A DNA stretch of 64,000 nucleotides. It comes from Nocardioides islandensis (GTDB lineage Bacteria; Actinomycetota; Actinomycetes; Propionibacteriales; Nocardioidaceae). The DNA is taken from the NCBI RefSeq assembly GCF_015352455.1, contig NZ_JADKPN010000003.1, forward strand, positions 240,567-304,566, written 5' to 3'. Below are positions 8,523-17,000 of this stretch, piece after piece. Within the stretch, counting starts at the first letter, position 1. Every line of letters begins with the position of its first letter. Below the pieces are notes generated by a model. The model made no database searches, was not told the DNA's origin, and saw only the letters and a program-made list of their open reading frames with translations. A program made the translations under genes and the position numbers.

Positions 8523-9146
8523 TCATCGACGGGTCTCGCGGTAGTGCCGCGCGCCGGTGACCGCCAGCACGCCCGCCCCGGCGAACCCGAACACGAACGG
8601 TGAGAAGACGGCCCCGAGGATCGAGCCGACGAAGCTCCAGGCGCCGAAGACGCGCGCGATGCGCAGCTCGCCCTCGGAGCCGTCGCACTCAACGACGACG
8701 TGCCCGTTGCCCGTGGGGAACTTCCCGACGCCGACCCACTCGTCGCCGTTCATGCTCACGCTCACGCTGACGTCGGTGTCGATCGGCAGCTCGGTGCCGC
8801 TGGTGTCGGTGGTCGAGCAGCCGCGGCTGTCACCGGGCCGGGCCCAGATCATCCGCTCCGTGCCCGGAGGCAGGTCGACCTGGCTGGATCCCGGCACCCG
8901 GATGTCGACGGAGTCGGAGAAGACCCGCAGACCCTGGGTCACCGCGACCCCGATGAACACGAGCATCAGCACGAAGCCGAGCACGATGAGCCCGGTCCCG
9001 AACAGGTACCAGGCCTTGCGAGGGATCCGGCGCGGCTTCTCCTCCGCGGACCTGGCCGGCTTCGGCGGCGCTGGTGGGTCGCCGTAGGGCCACCCGGGCG
9101 GTGGCTGGGCGTACGGCTGCCCGGGTGGCACCTCCGTGGGATCCAT
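8523..9146 (-). CDS. Proline-rich membrane protein, unknown
   Basis: 207 aa from the ATG at 9146; an alternative start lies 4 codons upstream (9158). The N-terminal 40 residues are Pro/Gly/Tyr-rich (QPYAQPPPGWPYGDPPAPP) and cytoplasmic-type. A basic stretch is followed by a strong TM at about 48-75 (LFGTGLIVLGFVLMLVFIGV). A 90-residue extracytoplasmic beta-rich region has two cysteines (RGCSTTD and VVECDG), and a second TM lies near 165-195. The Pro-rich/TM/beta/TM layout is common among actinobacterial small envelope proteins. It lies 26 bases downstream of the HExxH protease gene on the same strand, so co-transcription is likely. Function unknown. Confidence 0.72.
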   Translation of the reverse strand: MDPTEVPPGQPYAQPPPGWPYGDPPAPPKPARSAEEKPRRIPRKAWYLFGTGLIVLGFVLMLVFIGVAVTQGLRVFSDSVDIRVPGSSQVDLPPGTERMIWARPGDSRGCSTTDTSGTELPIDTDVSVSVSMNGDEWVGVGKFPTGNGHVVVECDGSEGELRIARVFGAWSFVGSILGAVFSPFVFGFAGAGVLAVTGARHYRETRR

Positions 9147-9172
9147 GCGACGAATCATGGACGACGCTGCCG

Positions 9173-10678
9173 TCAGTCAGTCCCGTCCGGGAGGCACGGG
9201 TGCACCACGCGCCTCAGGACACGTGCGTGCGACAGCGTGGCGTCGCGACGATCGGCCGTCAGCTCGAGCAGACGGTCGCTGCCACACCTCGCGGTCTCCG
9301 GGTCGAAGCCCTTCCGCACCAGTGCCAACGAGACCTCGGTGTGGAGCACGGCCAGGTCCATCGCCGCGTGCGAGCGATCAGCGCCGACCTCGGTCGCCCT
9401 CTTCGGTGCGCAGGACTCGAGCACGAGCTGCTGACCGCGCCTCTCGACGTGCGCCGACGCGCGAGGGCCGCGCTCGACCCAGAGCCGAAGGGTGGCACGC
9501 ATCCGGGTGCGGTCCGCGGGGGTGTCCGCGGCGTAGCTGATGCGCGCGCAGTCCGTGCCGTCGCGCCGGAAGGCGACGTACGCGTCACCGCCCCAACCCC
9601 GGGCGGCGGCGAGGGCATCCTCGGGAGCCACCCGCGACGCCAGCAGAACGAGCCACGAGACGGCTCCGAACGTGCCCTCCTGGAAGCGTTCGTCCCCGGC
9701 CCGGACCAAGGGAGCTGCCACGGCGAGCGAGCCCTGGTGGTCCTGCACCAGGCTCCACGGATCGAGCAGGTGCTCCTGGGTGCTCGGCGGGGTGAGGAAC
9801 ATGTCGTCGATGCCACGTTCGCCGTGGGCGGCGCGCACGACGTCGACCAGGAGTGCGCCGAGCCTGTCGGGAGCCCCGACCAGCGTCCTGAGCGCGGAGG
9901 GTACCGCCGACGACCTGTCCGCCGGAGGCTGGAGACGCGCCGCGTCGGCCTCGAGCAGCTGCTGCGCGGCATCGTCGAGCGTCGCGCGCCACACCGCTTC
10001 CACGCGGTCGGCGTCCCCCTCGAGCAGCGCCCGGAAGGCCGACTGCTTGGCGGGGTCACCCTCGAGATCGGCGAGCCGGCTCGTGATGTCGACGTGCTGG
10101 TCCTGGAGGGCGTGGGTCAGCTCATGGACCAACGCCGCCTGCAGCGCGGGCGTGAGCTCGGTGCCCCGGAGTCCGACGCGTTGCGTGGACGGGGAGTAGT
10201 ACCCGAGCGGCACCGGGGTCCCGCGGAGCCGTCCGGAGTCGTTCTCGAGATCGAGCACGCTGCCCACGACGCCGAGAGCGTGGAGCAGACGAGCCGTGTC
10301 CTCGATCGTGGCGTGGTCCTGACCGTCCAGGTCGAGATCGGCCGGCGCGGAGCTCGAGAGGAAACGCTCGGGTGGGAGGAAGTCGACGTACACCGGGTGG
10401 GCGAAGCGCAGTCCCCGCTCCTTCTCGACCAGCTCGACGAACGGAGCGACACGCTGGTCCCACTGATCGGGATGGTCGACCCCACGCGCGCGAGAACCGA
10501 TCAGGAGGACCGTGGTGGAGCTCGCCAGGAGCACCCCGAGCGCGAGGACGACGATCGTCCACGGTCGCGCCGCTGCGCGAGCGCGGCATCGTGCCGCCAG
10601 GGAGGCGCGCCCGGACGCCATGCGGGTCAGCTCGACCAGCCAGGCATCAGGGGCCGACTCCGTACGGCTCTTCGTCAC
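9173..10678 (-). CDS. Membrane-anchored putative zinc metalloprotease (HExxH)
   Basis: 501 aa if started at GTG 10678, or 482 aa from ATG 10621; neither has a strong ribosome site. After a basic N-terminus there is one TM (TIVVLALGVLLASSTTVLLI), then an extracytoplasmic domain. The motif ALVHELTHALQDQHVD gives HELTH with Glu186 as the presumed catalytic base. It is followed by LEGDADRVEAVW about 35-40 residues later, where Glu or Asp could be the third zinc ligand (gluzincin-like). The HELxHALQDQ wording recalls haloarchaeal Hvo_1808-type surface proteins. The open frame continues upstream across rpsP, but that extension is antisense. Substrate unknown. Confidence 0.75.
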   Translation of the reverse strand: MTKSRTESAPDAWLVELTRMASGRASLAARCRARAAARPWTIVVLALGVLLASSTTVLLIGSRARGVDHPDQWDQRVAPFVELVEKERGLRFAHPVYVDFLPPERFLSSSAPADLDLDGQDHATIEDTARLLHALGVVGSVLDLENDSGRLRGTPVPLGYYSPSTQRVGLRGTELTPALQAALVHELTHALQDQHVDITSRLADLEGDPAKQSAFRALLEGDADRVEAVWRATLDDAAQQLLEADAARLQPPADRSSAVPSALRTLVGAPDRLGALLVDVVRAAHGERGIDDMFLTPPSTQEHLLDPWSLVQDHQGSLAVAAPLVRAGDERFQEGTFGAVSWLVLLASRVAPEDALAAARGWGGDAYVAFRRDGTDCARISYAADTPADRTRMRATLRLWVERGPRASAHVERRGQQLVLESCAPKRATEVGADRSHAAMDLAVLHTEVSLALVRKGFDPETARCGSDRLLELTADRRDATLSHARVLRRVVHPCLPDGTD

Positions 10679-10789
10679 GTTCGGAGGGTAAAATCCGGAC
10701 CGAGCGAGCGGAGGCAGAACGTCGCGGAACTGACCGATCGGACGAAGATTCCACCCGATGGGACCAGGACGCCCGTCCCTGTCCGCCGA

Positions 10790-10820
10790 TTGAGCCGCGC
10801 GGACCGGCCTCTGGCAGAAT
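10790..10820 (+). promoter_or_regulatory. Candidate rpsP operon promoter
   Basis: TTGAGC at 10790-10795, then TGGCAGAAT with CAGAAT at 10815-10820, which looks like an extended -10. The spacer is 19 bases, longer than ideal. The words TCTGGCAGA at 10810-10818 recur before rplS at 13632-13640, which supports a shared promoter element. It leaves a leader of about 125 bases before rpsP. Confidence 0.4.
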
Positions 10821-10951
10821 GACGCGCTGAGTTCCGTGGCGGGCTGGACCCTCTCATCCGACCCGTGTACGGCGCCCCGAGGACTCTCACCCGGTTCCCC
10901 ACCTGGCCGCGGAGTCCTCACCACCACCACTTTCGAGGAGACACCACAGAC

Positions 10952-11557
10952 GTGGCCGTCAAGATCCGTTTGAAGCGCCTGGGCAAGATCCGGGTGCCGC
11001 AGTACCGCATCGTCGTCGTCGACTCCCGCAAGAAGCGCGACGGCAAGGTGATCGAGGAGATCGGCAAGTACCACCCCAAGGAGGACCCGTCGTACATCGA
11101 CGTCGTCACCGACCGGGCGCAGTACTGGCTGGGCGTCGGCGCGCAGCCGAGCGAGGCCGTCGAGCAGATCCTCAAGATCACCGGTGACTGGCAGAAGTTC
11201 AAGGGCCTGCCGGGCACCGAGGGCACCCTGAAGGTCAAGGAGCCCAAGCGCGACAAGCTCGAGATCTTCAACGAGGCCCTCAAGGACGCCGCGAGCGAGC
11301 CCAAGGCCGGCGCGACCACCGCCCGCAAGAAGGCCGAGAAGAAGGCCGAGGAGGCGCCCGCCGCCGAGGAGACCCCGGCTGCCGAGGCTCCGGCTGCCGA
11401 GGCTCCCGCCGAGGAGGCCCCGGCTGCCGAGGCTCCGGCTGAGGAGGCCCCGGCTCCGGTGCCCGCCGAGGAGACCCCTGAGGGTGCCGCCGACGCCGCC
11501 GAGACCGCTGAGACCGCCGAGGCCGACGCCGAGGCCAAGTCCGGCGACGAGGCCTGA
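10952..11557 (+). CDS. rpsP: 30S ribosomal protein S16 with long acidic tail
   Basis: 201 aa. The GTG at 10952 follows a ribosome site CGAGGAG (10934-10940). The S16 core is residues 1-90 ([52 protein letters not shown]). After a Lys-rich segment ([11 protein letters not shown]) come about 80 residues dominated by Ala, Glu and Pro in [14 protein letters not shown] repeats. Typical S16 is 80-100 aa; actinobacterial versions carry such extensions, presumably disordered. It is the first gene of the rpsP-khpA-rimM-trmD set that couples S16 synthesis to 30S maturation and tRNA modification. Confidence 0.97.
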   Translation: MAVKIRLKRLGKIRVPQYRIVVVDSRKKRDGKVIEEIGKYHPKEDPSYIDVVTDRAQYWLGVGAQPSEAVEQILKITGDWQKFKGLPGTEGTLKVKEPKRDKLEIFNEALKDAASEPKAGATTARKKAEKKAEEAPAAEETPAAEAPAAEAPAEEAPAAEAPAEEAPAPVPAEETPEGAADAAETAETAEADAEAKSGDEA

Positions 11558-11559
11558 GC

Positions 11560-11805
11560 ATGATGCTCGCCGAGGCACTGGAGCACCTGGTCCGCGGCGT
11601 CGTCGACAACCCCGACGACGTCACGGTCCGTGACAAGCAGCTGCGCCGGGGCTCGATCCTCGAGGTGCGCGTGCACCCCGACGACCTCGGCAAGGTGATC
11701 GGCCGCAACGGCCGCACGGCGACGGCGTTCCGCACCGTGATCGGGGCCCTCGCGGGCCGCGGCGGAGCGCGGATCGACTTCGTCGACGTCGACCGCGGTC
11801 GCTGA
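11560..11805 (+). CDS. khpA: KH-domain RNA-binding protein KhpA
   Basis: 81 aa, two bases after the rpsP stop. Two adjacent ATGs (11560, 11563) could both serve; the second gives the usual MLAEALEHLV start. The single KH fold shows the GxxG loop as VIGRNGRTA around residues 46-54, the segment that grips single-stranded RNA. KhpA partners with KhpB (Jag) in Gram-positive bacteria and influences cell-wall gene expression and division. The position between rpsP and rimM is its standard place in actinobacteria and Firmicutes. Confidence 0.93.
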   Translation: MMLAEALEHLVRGVVDNPDDVTVRDKQLRRGSILEVRVHPDDLGKVIGRNGRTATAFRTVIGALAGRGGARIDFVDVDRGR

Positions 11806-11878
11806 CACCCTGATCGACCCGGACCGGGCGTCACCCCTCGATGGGGTGGCGCCGGTCGTCATTCCTAGACTCACCCGC

Positions 11879-12439
11879 GTGGCCCGTGATGATGACAGCG
11901 TCGAGGTCGTCGTCGGCCGGATCGGCAAGCCGCACGGGCTCCGGGGCGAGGTCACCGTCGAGGTGCGCACCGACGAGCCGGAGCGCCGCTTCGTCGCCGG
12001 GACCACCCTGGCGGCCGAGCCGCCCCGCGGCTCCGCCAGCGGCCTGACCAGCCTGGCGATCGACTCCCTGCGCTGGCACGGGACGACGCTGCTGGTGAAG
12101 TTCGCCGAGCTGCCCGACCGCACCGCCGCGGAGGGCGCCCGCGGCACGCTCCTGCTGGCCCACCTCGACGCATCGGAGTCGCCGGCGGACCCCGACGAGT
12201 TCTACGACCACCAGCTGGTCGGGCTGCGCGTGGAGGACCTCGACGGCGCCGTCATCGGCGAGGTGACCGGGCTCGTGCACGGCGCCCAGGACCTGCTCGA
12301 GGTCCGGGCCACCGACGGCCGCCCGACCCTGGTGCCTTTCGTGGCCGCGCTGGTCCCGGAGGTCGACGTCGCCGCCGGCCGGGTGGTGGTCGCCGACCGC
12401 CCCGGGCTGGTCGCCCCCTTCGCCGACGGGGACGCGTGA
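11879..12439 (+). CDS. rimM: 16S rRNA maturation factor RimM
   Basis: 186 aa from the GTG at 11879, where homology begins (VEVVVGRIGKPHGLRGEVTV). An upstream in-frame ATG at 11846 would add residues without family resemblance. The N-terminal RimM barrel is followed by a PRC-barrel (DPDEFYDHQLVGLRVEDLDG) that binds S19. RimM assists assembly of the 30S head. The stop is three bases before trmD, an arrangement conserved across bacteria. Confidence 0.95.
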   Translation: MARDDDSVEVVVGRIGKPHGLRGEVTVEVRTDEPERRFVAGTTLAAEPPRGSASGLTSLAIDSLRWHGTTLLVKFAELPDRTAAEGARGTLLLAHLDASESPADPDEFYDHQLVGLRVEDLDGAVIGEVTGLVHGAQDLLEVRATDGRPTLVPFVAALVPEVDVAAGRVVVADRPGLVAPFADGDA

Positions 12440-12442
12440 GAC

Positions 12443-13600
12443 GTGCGGATCGACCTGTTCTCCATCTTCCCGGCGTACTTCGACGCCCTCGACCTCTCGC
12501 TGGCCGGCAAGGCGCGCGACTCGGGCCTGCTCGACGTACGCGTCCACGACCTGCGGGACTGGACGCGCGACCGGCACCGCACGGTCGACGACACGCCGTA
12601 CGGCGGCGGCGCCGGGATGGTGATGAAGCCCGAGCCCTGGGGTGAGGCGCTGGACAGCGTCGACGTGGGCGCCGAGGGCGCGACCCTGCTGGTGCCGACG
12701 CCGGCGGGGGAGCGGTTCACGCAGGCGATGGCCCGGGAGCTGGCGGCCCGCTCGCACCTGGTGGTCGCGTGCGGGAGGTACGAGGGGATCGACCAGCGGG
12801 TGCCCGAGTACTACGCCGAGCACGTCGCCGGCCGGTTCGAGGTGCGCGAGGTCTCCGTGGGCGACTACGTGCTGAACGGTGGCGAGGTCGCCGCGCTGGC
12901 CATCTGCGAGGCGGTCGTCCGGCTGGTTCCCGGGTTCATGGGGAACGCCGGGTCGCTGGTCGAGGAGTCGCACGAGGACGGTCTGCTCGAGGCGCCGGTG
13001 TACACCAAGCCGGCATCCTGGCGCGGCCTGGACGTTCCTCCCGTGCTGCTCAGCGGTGACCACGGTGCGATCGCACGGTGGCGGCACGAGCAGTCCGTAC
13101 GCCGCACCGCCACGCGGCGGCCCGACCTGCTGTCGCCGGCGGTGCTGACCGACGATGTGCTGCTGCACCGTGCCGAGCCCGCGGACGCGGGGGAGCTGTA
13201 CACCCTGCAACGCGCGTGCTGGCTCCAGGAGATGGAGGCCAACCCGGGGGTGCGCATCCCGGCCCTCGAGGAGTCGCCGGACGACGTGCGCGGCTGGATG
13301 GCCCGGGACACGGTCCTGGTGGCCCGGTCGCACGGCCGTCTGGTCGGTGCCGTGCGTGGCGCGGCACGGGGCGGGGTGTGGCACGTCGGTCGGCTGATGG
13401 TCGCACCCGACCTCCAGGGCGGCGGGCTGGGCCGGGTGCTGCTCCGCGCGGTCGAGGAGGCGGCGCCGGCCGAGGTGACGTCGTACGCCCTGTTCACCGG
13501 TGCCGGGAGCACGCGCAACCAGCGGATGTACAAGAAGGCGGGGTACCGGCTCACCGGGACGCCGGAGCCGGGCGTGGTGTCGATGGTGAAGAAGCGCTAG
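12443..13600 (+). CDS. trmD: TrmD tRNA (m1G37) methyltransferase fused to GNAT acetyltransferase
   Basis: 385 aa in one uninterrupted frame. Residues 1-232 are complete Trm[11 protein letters not shown], the [15 protein letters not shown] loop, the knotted AdoMet site [18 protein letters not shown] with [13 protein letters not shown], and the C-terminal tRNA-binding [19 protein letters not shown]. Residues 239-385 are a GNAT fold: [20 protein letters not shown], then motif A as [18 protein letters not shown] (acetyl-CoA pyrophosphate loop) and YKKAGYR. Stand-alone TrmD is about 230-270 aa, so the second domain is an addition of about 150 aa. TrmD methylates G37 of tRNAs reading CCN and CUN/CGG, preventing +1 frameshifts. 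The acetylation target of the tail is unknown. GTG start, 3 bases after rimM. Confidence 0.93.
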   Translation: MRIDLFSIFPAYFDALDLSLAGKARDSGLLDVRVHDLRDWTRDRHRTVDDTPYGGGAGMVMKPEPWGEALDSVDVGAEGATLLVPTPAGERFTQAMARELAARSHLVVACGRYEGIDQRVPEYYAEHVAGRFEVREVSVGDYVLNGGEVAALAICEAVVRLVPGFMGNAGSLVEESHEDGLLEAPVYTKPASWRGLDVPPVLLSGDHGAIARWRHEQSVRRTATRRPDLLSPAVLTDDVLLHRAEPADAGELYTLQRACWLQEMEANPGVRIPALEESPDDVRGWMARDTVLVARSHGRLVGAVRGAARGGVWHVGRLMVAPDLQGGGLGRVLLRAVEEAAPAEVTSYALFTGAGSTRNQRMYKKAGYRLTGTPEPGVVSMVKKR

Positions 13601-13631
13601 GTCTCGCTCGGATTTCGGCCCCCGGATGACG

Positions 13632-13800
13632 TCTGGCAGACTTGCCCGTCGGCCCAGTCGGCCGAAGGGCGAACCGGACAGCAAAGCCGGGGAACCTGCG
13701 TCGGGCACCTGCCACAGGGGGCGCTGACGCCGCTGGCCACGATGACTGGACCGATCCCCAACTGCACATCCCCGCATCGATCCGCGGTTGACCTGTGGCA
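13632..13800 (+). promoter_or_regulatory. rplS promoter-like box and leader with long-range hairpin
   Basis: TCTGGCAGACT at 13632-13642 resembles the extended -10 before rpsP. Downstream, TGCCACAGG (13710-13718) can pair perfectly with CCTGTGGCA (13792-13800), which ends just before the rplS ribosome site (GAGGAGAG from about 13806). The 5' leader could therefore fold so as to influence rplS translation. This is a reading of complementarity only. Confidence 0.35.
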
Positions 13801-13815
13801 CCCGTGAGGAGAGAC

Positions 13816-14178
13816 ATGAGCGTCAAGAACTTCTCTGCCGTCGCCGAGCTCGGCAATGCCAGCAAGCGCGACGACCTCCCCGCCTTCCGCGCCGGTGACA
13901 CCGTCAAGGTGCACGTCAAGGTCGTCGAGGGCTCCCGCGCCCGTGTCCAGATCTTCCAGGGCGTGGTGATCCGGGTGCACGGCTCCGGTGTGGGCCGCAC
14001 CTTCACCGTCCGCAAGGTCTCCTTCGGCGTCGGTGTCGAGCGCACGTTCCCGCTCCACTCGCCGATCTTCGAGAAGATCGAGGTCGTCACCCGTGGTGAC
14101 GTCCGACGCGCCAAGCTCTACTACCTGCGCAACCTGCGCGGGAAGGCCGCGAAGATCAAGGAGCGGCGCGAGGCCTGA
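13816..14178 (+). CDS. rplS: 50S ribosomal protein L19
   Basis: 120 aa. ATG 13816 follows a strong GAGGAGAG site; an in-frame ATG at 13795 would add MAPVRRD without support. Family motifs: [59 protein letters not shown] and [21 protein letters not shown]19 sits at the 30S-50S interface. The 215 bases between trmD and this gene suggest its own promoter rather than simple readthrough. Confidence 0.97.
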   Translation: MSVKNFSAVAELGNASKRDDLPAFRAGDTVKVHVKVVEGSRARVQIFQGVVIRVHGSGVGRTFTVRKVSFGVGVERTFPLHSPIFEKIEVVTRGDVRRAKLYYLRNLRGKAAKIKERREA

Positions 14179-14225
14179 GGGCCGCGTCGCCCTCGGTACC
14201 CCCACCCGTTCCCCGCGGCCTGTCC

Positions 14226-15002
14226 GTGACGACCGAAGACGTCGGCCCGGGCACGGGCGGCTCCGTCCGGCTGGACGAGCCCGAGCGTCGTCGGCAGCTG
14301 CCGATGTGGCTCGAGAGCCTGCTGCTCCTGGTGCTGGCCCTCGGGCTGGCCGTCCTGATCAAGGCGCTGCTGGTCCAGGCGTTCTACATCCCGTCGGAGT
14401 CGATGGAGCCGGGTCTGGTGCGCAACGACCGGATCCTGGTGCAGAAGGTGTCGTACTGGTTCGGCGGCACCCCCCAGCGTGGCGACGTCGTGGTGTTCAA
14501 GGACCCCGGCGGCTGGCTGCCGGAGGAGGACCTGGTCGGCCCGGCCAACCCGGTCACCAAGCTGATGGCCAAGGTGGGGCTGTACCCGTCCGGCGGTCAT
14601 CTGGTGAAACGGGTGATCGGCGTCGCCGGCGACACCATCCACTGCTGCGACGACCGGGGCCGCCTCGAGGTCAACGGCGTCGCGCTGGACGAGAAGACGT
14701 ACGCCCGCAAGGGCGGCGCGGCCTGCTTCGGGCCGATGGTCCCCGGGTGCAGCTGGACGGCCGGCCCGGTGCCGGCGGGCACGATCTTCGTGATGGGCGA
14801 CAACCGGAACGACTCCGCCGACTCGTCGTACCACTTGCGCAAGGCGAACGGCAGGACCAACGACGAGGCGTACGTCCCGGTCGACCTGGTCGTCGGCAAG
14901 GTGCTGGTGGTGCTCTGGCCCCATGACCACTTCCGCTGGCTGCACCGTCCCGACGACTTCGCCGGGGTCCCGGACCCCGTCCCCACGACGACGCGTCGCT
15001 GA
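14226..15002 (+). CDS. lepB: Signal peptidase I, first tandem copy
   Basis: 258 aa. One N-terminal TM (about 29-52, LESLLLLVLALGLAVLIKAL) is followed by the catalytic box YIPSESMEPGL with Ser59, and GGHLVKRVIGVAGD with the general-base Lys128. The C-terminal box GTIFVMGDNRNDSADS is also present. Two cysteines in IHCCDD and further ones (ACFGPMVPGCSW) lie in an insertion specific to this group. It cleaves signal peptides from Sec/Tat exported proteins at the outer membrane face. GTG start, 47 bases after rplS. It shares 107 consecutive identical bases with the next gene (14367-14473 equals 15166-15272). Confidence 0.95.
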   Translation: MTTEDVGPGTGGSVRLDEPERRRQLPMWLESLLLLVLALGLAVLIKALLVQAFYIPSESMEPGLVRNDRILVQKVSYWFGGTPQRGDVVVFKDPGGWLPEEDLVGPANPVTKLMAKVGLYPSGGHLVKRVIGVAGDTIHCCDDRGRLEVNGVALDEKTYARKGGAACFGPMVPGCSWTAGPVPAGTIFVMGDNRNDSADSSYHLRKANGRTNDEAYVPVDLVVGKVLVVLWPHDHFRWLHRPDDFAGVPDPVPTTTRR

Positions 15003-15024
15003 GCCGGTTCTCGGGGTCAGTGGT

Positions 15025-15030
15025 TAGGCT
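15025..15030 (+). promoter_or_regulatory. Candidate -10 box for a leaderless lepB2 transcript
   Basis: TAGGCT is followed by 6 bases and the GTG at 15037, with no ribosome site between. It is the same spacing as in other leaderless candidates here. No convincing -35 is visible, so this is only a moderate call. Confidence 0.4.
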
Positions 15031-15036
15031 CTCTCG

Positions 15037-15798
15037 GTGACCTCCGAGCGCTCCGACGCCTCCGTGCAGACCGAGCAGGAGTCACCGAAGAAGCACCTCC
15101 CGCTCTGGCAGGAGACCATCTTTCTCCTGGCTGTCGCGCTCGGTCTGGCCATCCTCATCAAGGCCCTGCTGGTCCAGGCGTTCTACATCCCGTCGGAGTC
15201 GATGGAGCCGGGTCTGGTGCGCAACGACCGGATCCTGGTGCAGAAGGTGTCGTACTGGTTCGGCGGCACCCCGCAGCGTGGCGACGTGGTGGTGTTCAAG
15301 GACCCGGGCGGCTGGCTCAGCGGCTCCGAGGCCGTCGGACCGCCGAACACGGTGACCAAGCTGATGGCCAAGATCGGGCTGTACCCCTCGGGCGGACACC
15401 TGGTGAAGCGCGTCATCGGCGTGTCCGGCGACGTGATCCACTGCTGCGACGACCGGGGTCGGCTCGAGGTCAACGGCGTCGCCTTGAACGAGAAGTCGTA
15501 CGCCCGCGTGGACGGCGGCCAGGACTGCTACGGACCGATGAAGCCCTGCGAGACCGGCTGGACGGCCGGTCCGGTGCCGGCGGGGCACATCTTCGTGATG
15601 GGCGACAACCGCGCCCACTCCGCCGACTCCACGGTGCACATGTGCGACAAGACGGTGACCGACTGCGTGCCCGGGGCGGAGTTCGTGCCGGTCGACCTGG
15701 TGGTCGGCAAGGTGTTCGTGCTGCTCTGGCCGCGCTCCCACTTCCACTGGCTGCACCGGCCCTCGACCTTCGCGGACGTCCCCGACGCCGCCCCATGA
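15037..15798 (+). CDS. lepB: Signal peptidase I, second tandem copy
   Basis: 253 aa. Same layout as the preceding copy: TM about 25-46, catalytic Ser55 in YIPSESMEPGL, Lys124 in GGHLVKRVIGV, and HIFVMGDNRAHSADS. The N-terminus, the middle insertion (SGSEAVGPPNTV) and the region before the C-terminal strand (MCDKTVTDCVPGAEF, two extra cysteines) differ from copy one. Both copies keep the Ser-Lys dyad, so both should be active, perhaps on different preproteins. The mosaic of identical and diverged blocks fits an old tandem duplication with later gene conversion. Confidence 0.95.
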   Translation: MTSERSDASVQTEQESPKKHLPLWQETIFLLAVALGLAILIKALLVQAFYIPSESMEPGLVRNDRILVQKVSYWFGGTPQRGDVVVFKDPGGWLSGSEAVGPPNTVTKLMAKIGLYPSGGHLVKRVIGVSGDVIHCCDDRGRLEVNGVALNEKSYARVDGGQDCYGPMKPCETGWTAGPVPAGHIFVMGDNRAHSADSTVHMCDKTVTDCVPGAEFVPVDLVVGKVFVLLWPRSHFHWLHRPSTFADVPDAAP

Positions 15799-15804
15799 GC
15801 GCCC

Positions 15805-16527
15805 ATGAGTGACCTGCCCCGCGGCCTGACCGTGCGCAGCGACGCCGGCCTCTACGGCTACGAGCGCGCGCTGCGGCGTACCGGCATCGTGCACATCGCC
15901 GGCGCCGACGAGGCCGGCCGTGGCGCCTGCGCCGGCCCGCTGGTCGCCGGAGCCGCGATCCTGCGCGACTCGCAGGGCGGCCGGATCCCGGGCCTGGCCG
16001 ACTCCAAGCTGCTGACCGAGAAGGCGCGCGAGCGCTGCTACGCCCAGATCCTCCGGCGGGCGCTGGCGTGGTCCGTCGTCGTCATCGACTCCGAGGAGTG
16101 CGACCGGCTCGGCATGCACGTGGCGAACGTCGAGGCGCTGCGCCGGGCCGTGGCGCTGCTCGACGTGCCGCCGGAGTACGTCCTGACCGACGGCTTCCCG
16201 GTCGACGGACTGGGCGTGCCGGGCCTTGCCGTGTGGAAGGGCGACCGGGTGGCGGCCTGCATCGCCGCCGGCTCGGTGCTGGCCAAGGTCACCCGTGACC
16301 GGATCATGTGCGAGATGCACGAGCAGTGGCCGGAGTACGACTTCCGCACCCACAAGGGGTACGTCACCGACGCGCACGCGGCCGCGCTCTCCGAGCACGG
16401 CCCCTCGCCGGTGCACCGCATGCGGTTCGTGAACGTCCGGCGCGCGGCCGGTCTGGAGCCGCCTCTGGAGGATCTTGTCGGAAGCACTAACGTCGGAGTG
16501 GACGCGCGACGAGGGGAGTCAGCATGA
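15805..16527 (+). CDS. rnhB: Ribonuclease HII
   Basis: 240 aa. Active-site residues are visible in HIAGADEAGRGACAGPLVA (Asp and Glu of the first metal site, about residues 35-36), LADSKLLTEKARE, and YVLTDGFPVDG with a further Asp. It removes ribonucleotides, including single misincorporated ones, from RNA:DNA hybrids. ATG six bases after lepB2. The C-terminal 25 residues are poorly conserved, and the stop overlaps the next start by 4 bases. Confidence 0.95.
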   Translation: MSDLPRGLTVRSDAGLYGYERALRRTGIVHIAGADEAGRGACAGPLVAGAAILRDSQGGRIPGLADSKLLTEKARERCYAQILRRALAWSVVVIDSEECDRLGMHVANVEALRRAVALLDVPPEYVLTDGFPVDGLGVPGLAVWKGDRVAACIAAGSVLAKVTRDRIMCEMHEQWPEYDFRTHKGYVTDAHAAALSEHGPSPVHRMRFVNVRRAAGLEPPLEDLVGSTNVGVDARRGESA

Positions 16528-16832
16528 GCGCCGAGGATCTCGAGAAGTACGAGACCGAGATGGAGCTCACGCTCTACCGCGAGTACCGCGACGTCGTCGG
16601 CATCTTCAAGTACGTCGTGGAGACCGACCGCCGCTTCTACCTCTGCAACCAGGTCGACGTGAAGGCTCGGACCGAGTCCGGCGACGTCTTCTTCGAGGTC
16701 TCGATGAGCGACGCGTGGGTGTGGGACATGTACCGCCCCGCCAGGTTTGCCAAGAACGTCAAGGTGCTGACGTTCAAGGACGTGAACGTCGAGGAGCTCA
16801 GCCCGTCGGAGATCGACCCACCGAAGGGGTGA
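16524..16832 (+). CDS. DUF2469 family protein
   Basis: 102 aa, acidic, highly conserved among actinobacteria and normally found after rnhB, as here (ATGA overlap). Recognisable stretches are SAEDLEKYETEMELTLYREY, DVVGIFKYVVETDRRFYLCN and VWDMYRPARFAKNVKVLTFK. No catalytic motif or membrane segment is apparent. Function is not established in the family to my knowledge. The coupling with rnhB hints at nucleic-acid maintenance, but that is inference from neighbourhood. Confidence 0.93.
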   Translation: MSAEDLEKYETEMELTLYREYRDVVGIFKYVVETDRRFYLCNQVDVKARTESGDVFFEVSMSDAWVWDMYRPARFAKNVKVLTFKDVNVEELSPSEIDPPKG

Positions 16833-16884
16833 CGACGGCTGTCGCGTGCACTTGTTGACGCGGGTTCGCATCCTTCTTCCGTCC

Positions 16885-16892
16885 GTCTAGAC
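16885..16892. promoter_or_regulatory. GTCTAGAC palindrome upstream of first tad module
   Basis: An 8-bp perfect palindrome 116 bases before the start at 17001. The same octamer occurs 122 bases before the second TadE start. It is AT-richer than the surrounding high-GC DNA. A shared operator or promoter element is possible. Confidence 0.4.
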
Positions 16893-17000
16893 GTAGTCGC
16901 CCCAGGTTGGGCGAACTGACCGAAAGGCTGATGCCGGCTCCCTACGCTTCTCGTGCGCGACCCACCCCCCAGCGGTCGCGGCCTTTCCCCCGGAGGCCTC

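Noticed and set aside
9173..11578. One continuous 801-codon minus-strand frame
   Set aside because: Only 9173-10678 looks like a protein; the rest is Gly/Leu/Ser-rich antisense of rpsP and its A/E tail, whose repeats keep that frame open.
11846..11878. Upstream ATG for rimM
   Set aside because: Adds 11 residues without similarity; the GTG at 11879 begins the conserved part.
14226..15798. Duplicate lepB as an assembly artefact
   Set aside because: The two copies differ at their ends and at many internal codons, so they are distinct genes.
16855..16880. tRNA-like GGGTTCGCATCC stretch
   Set aside because: Only a T-arm-like word; no anticodon or acceptor stem can be formed around it.
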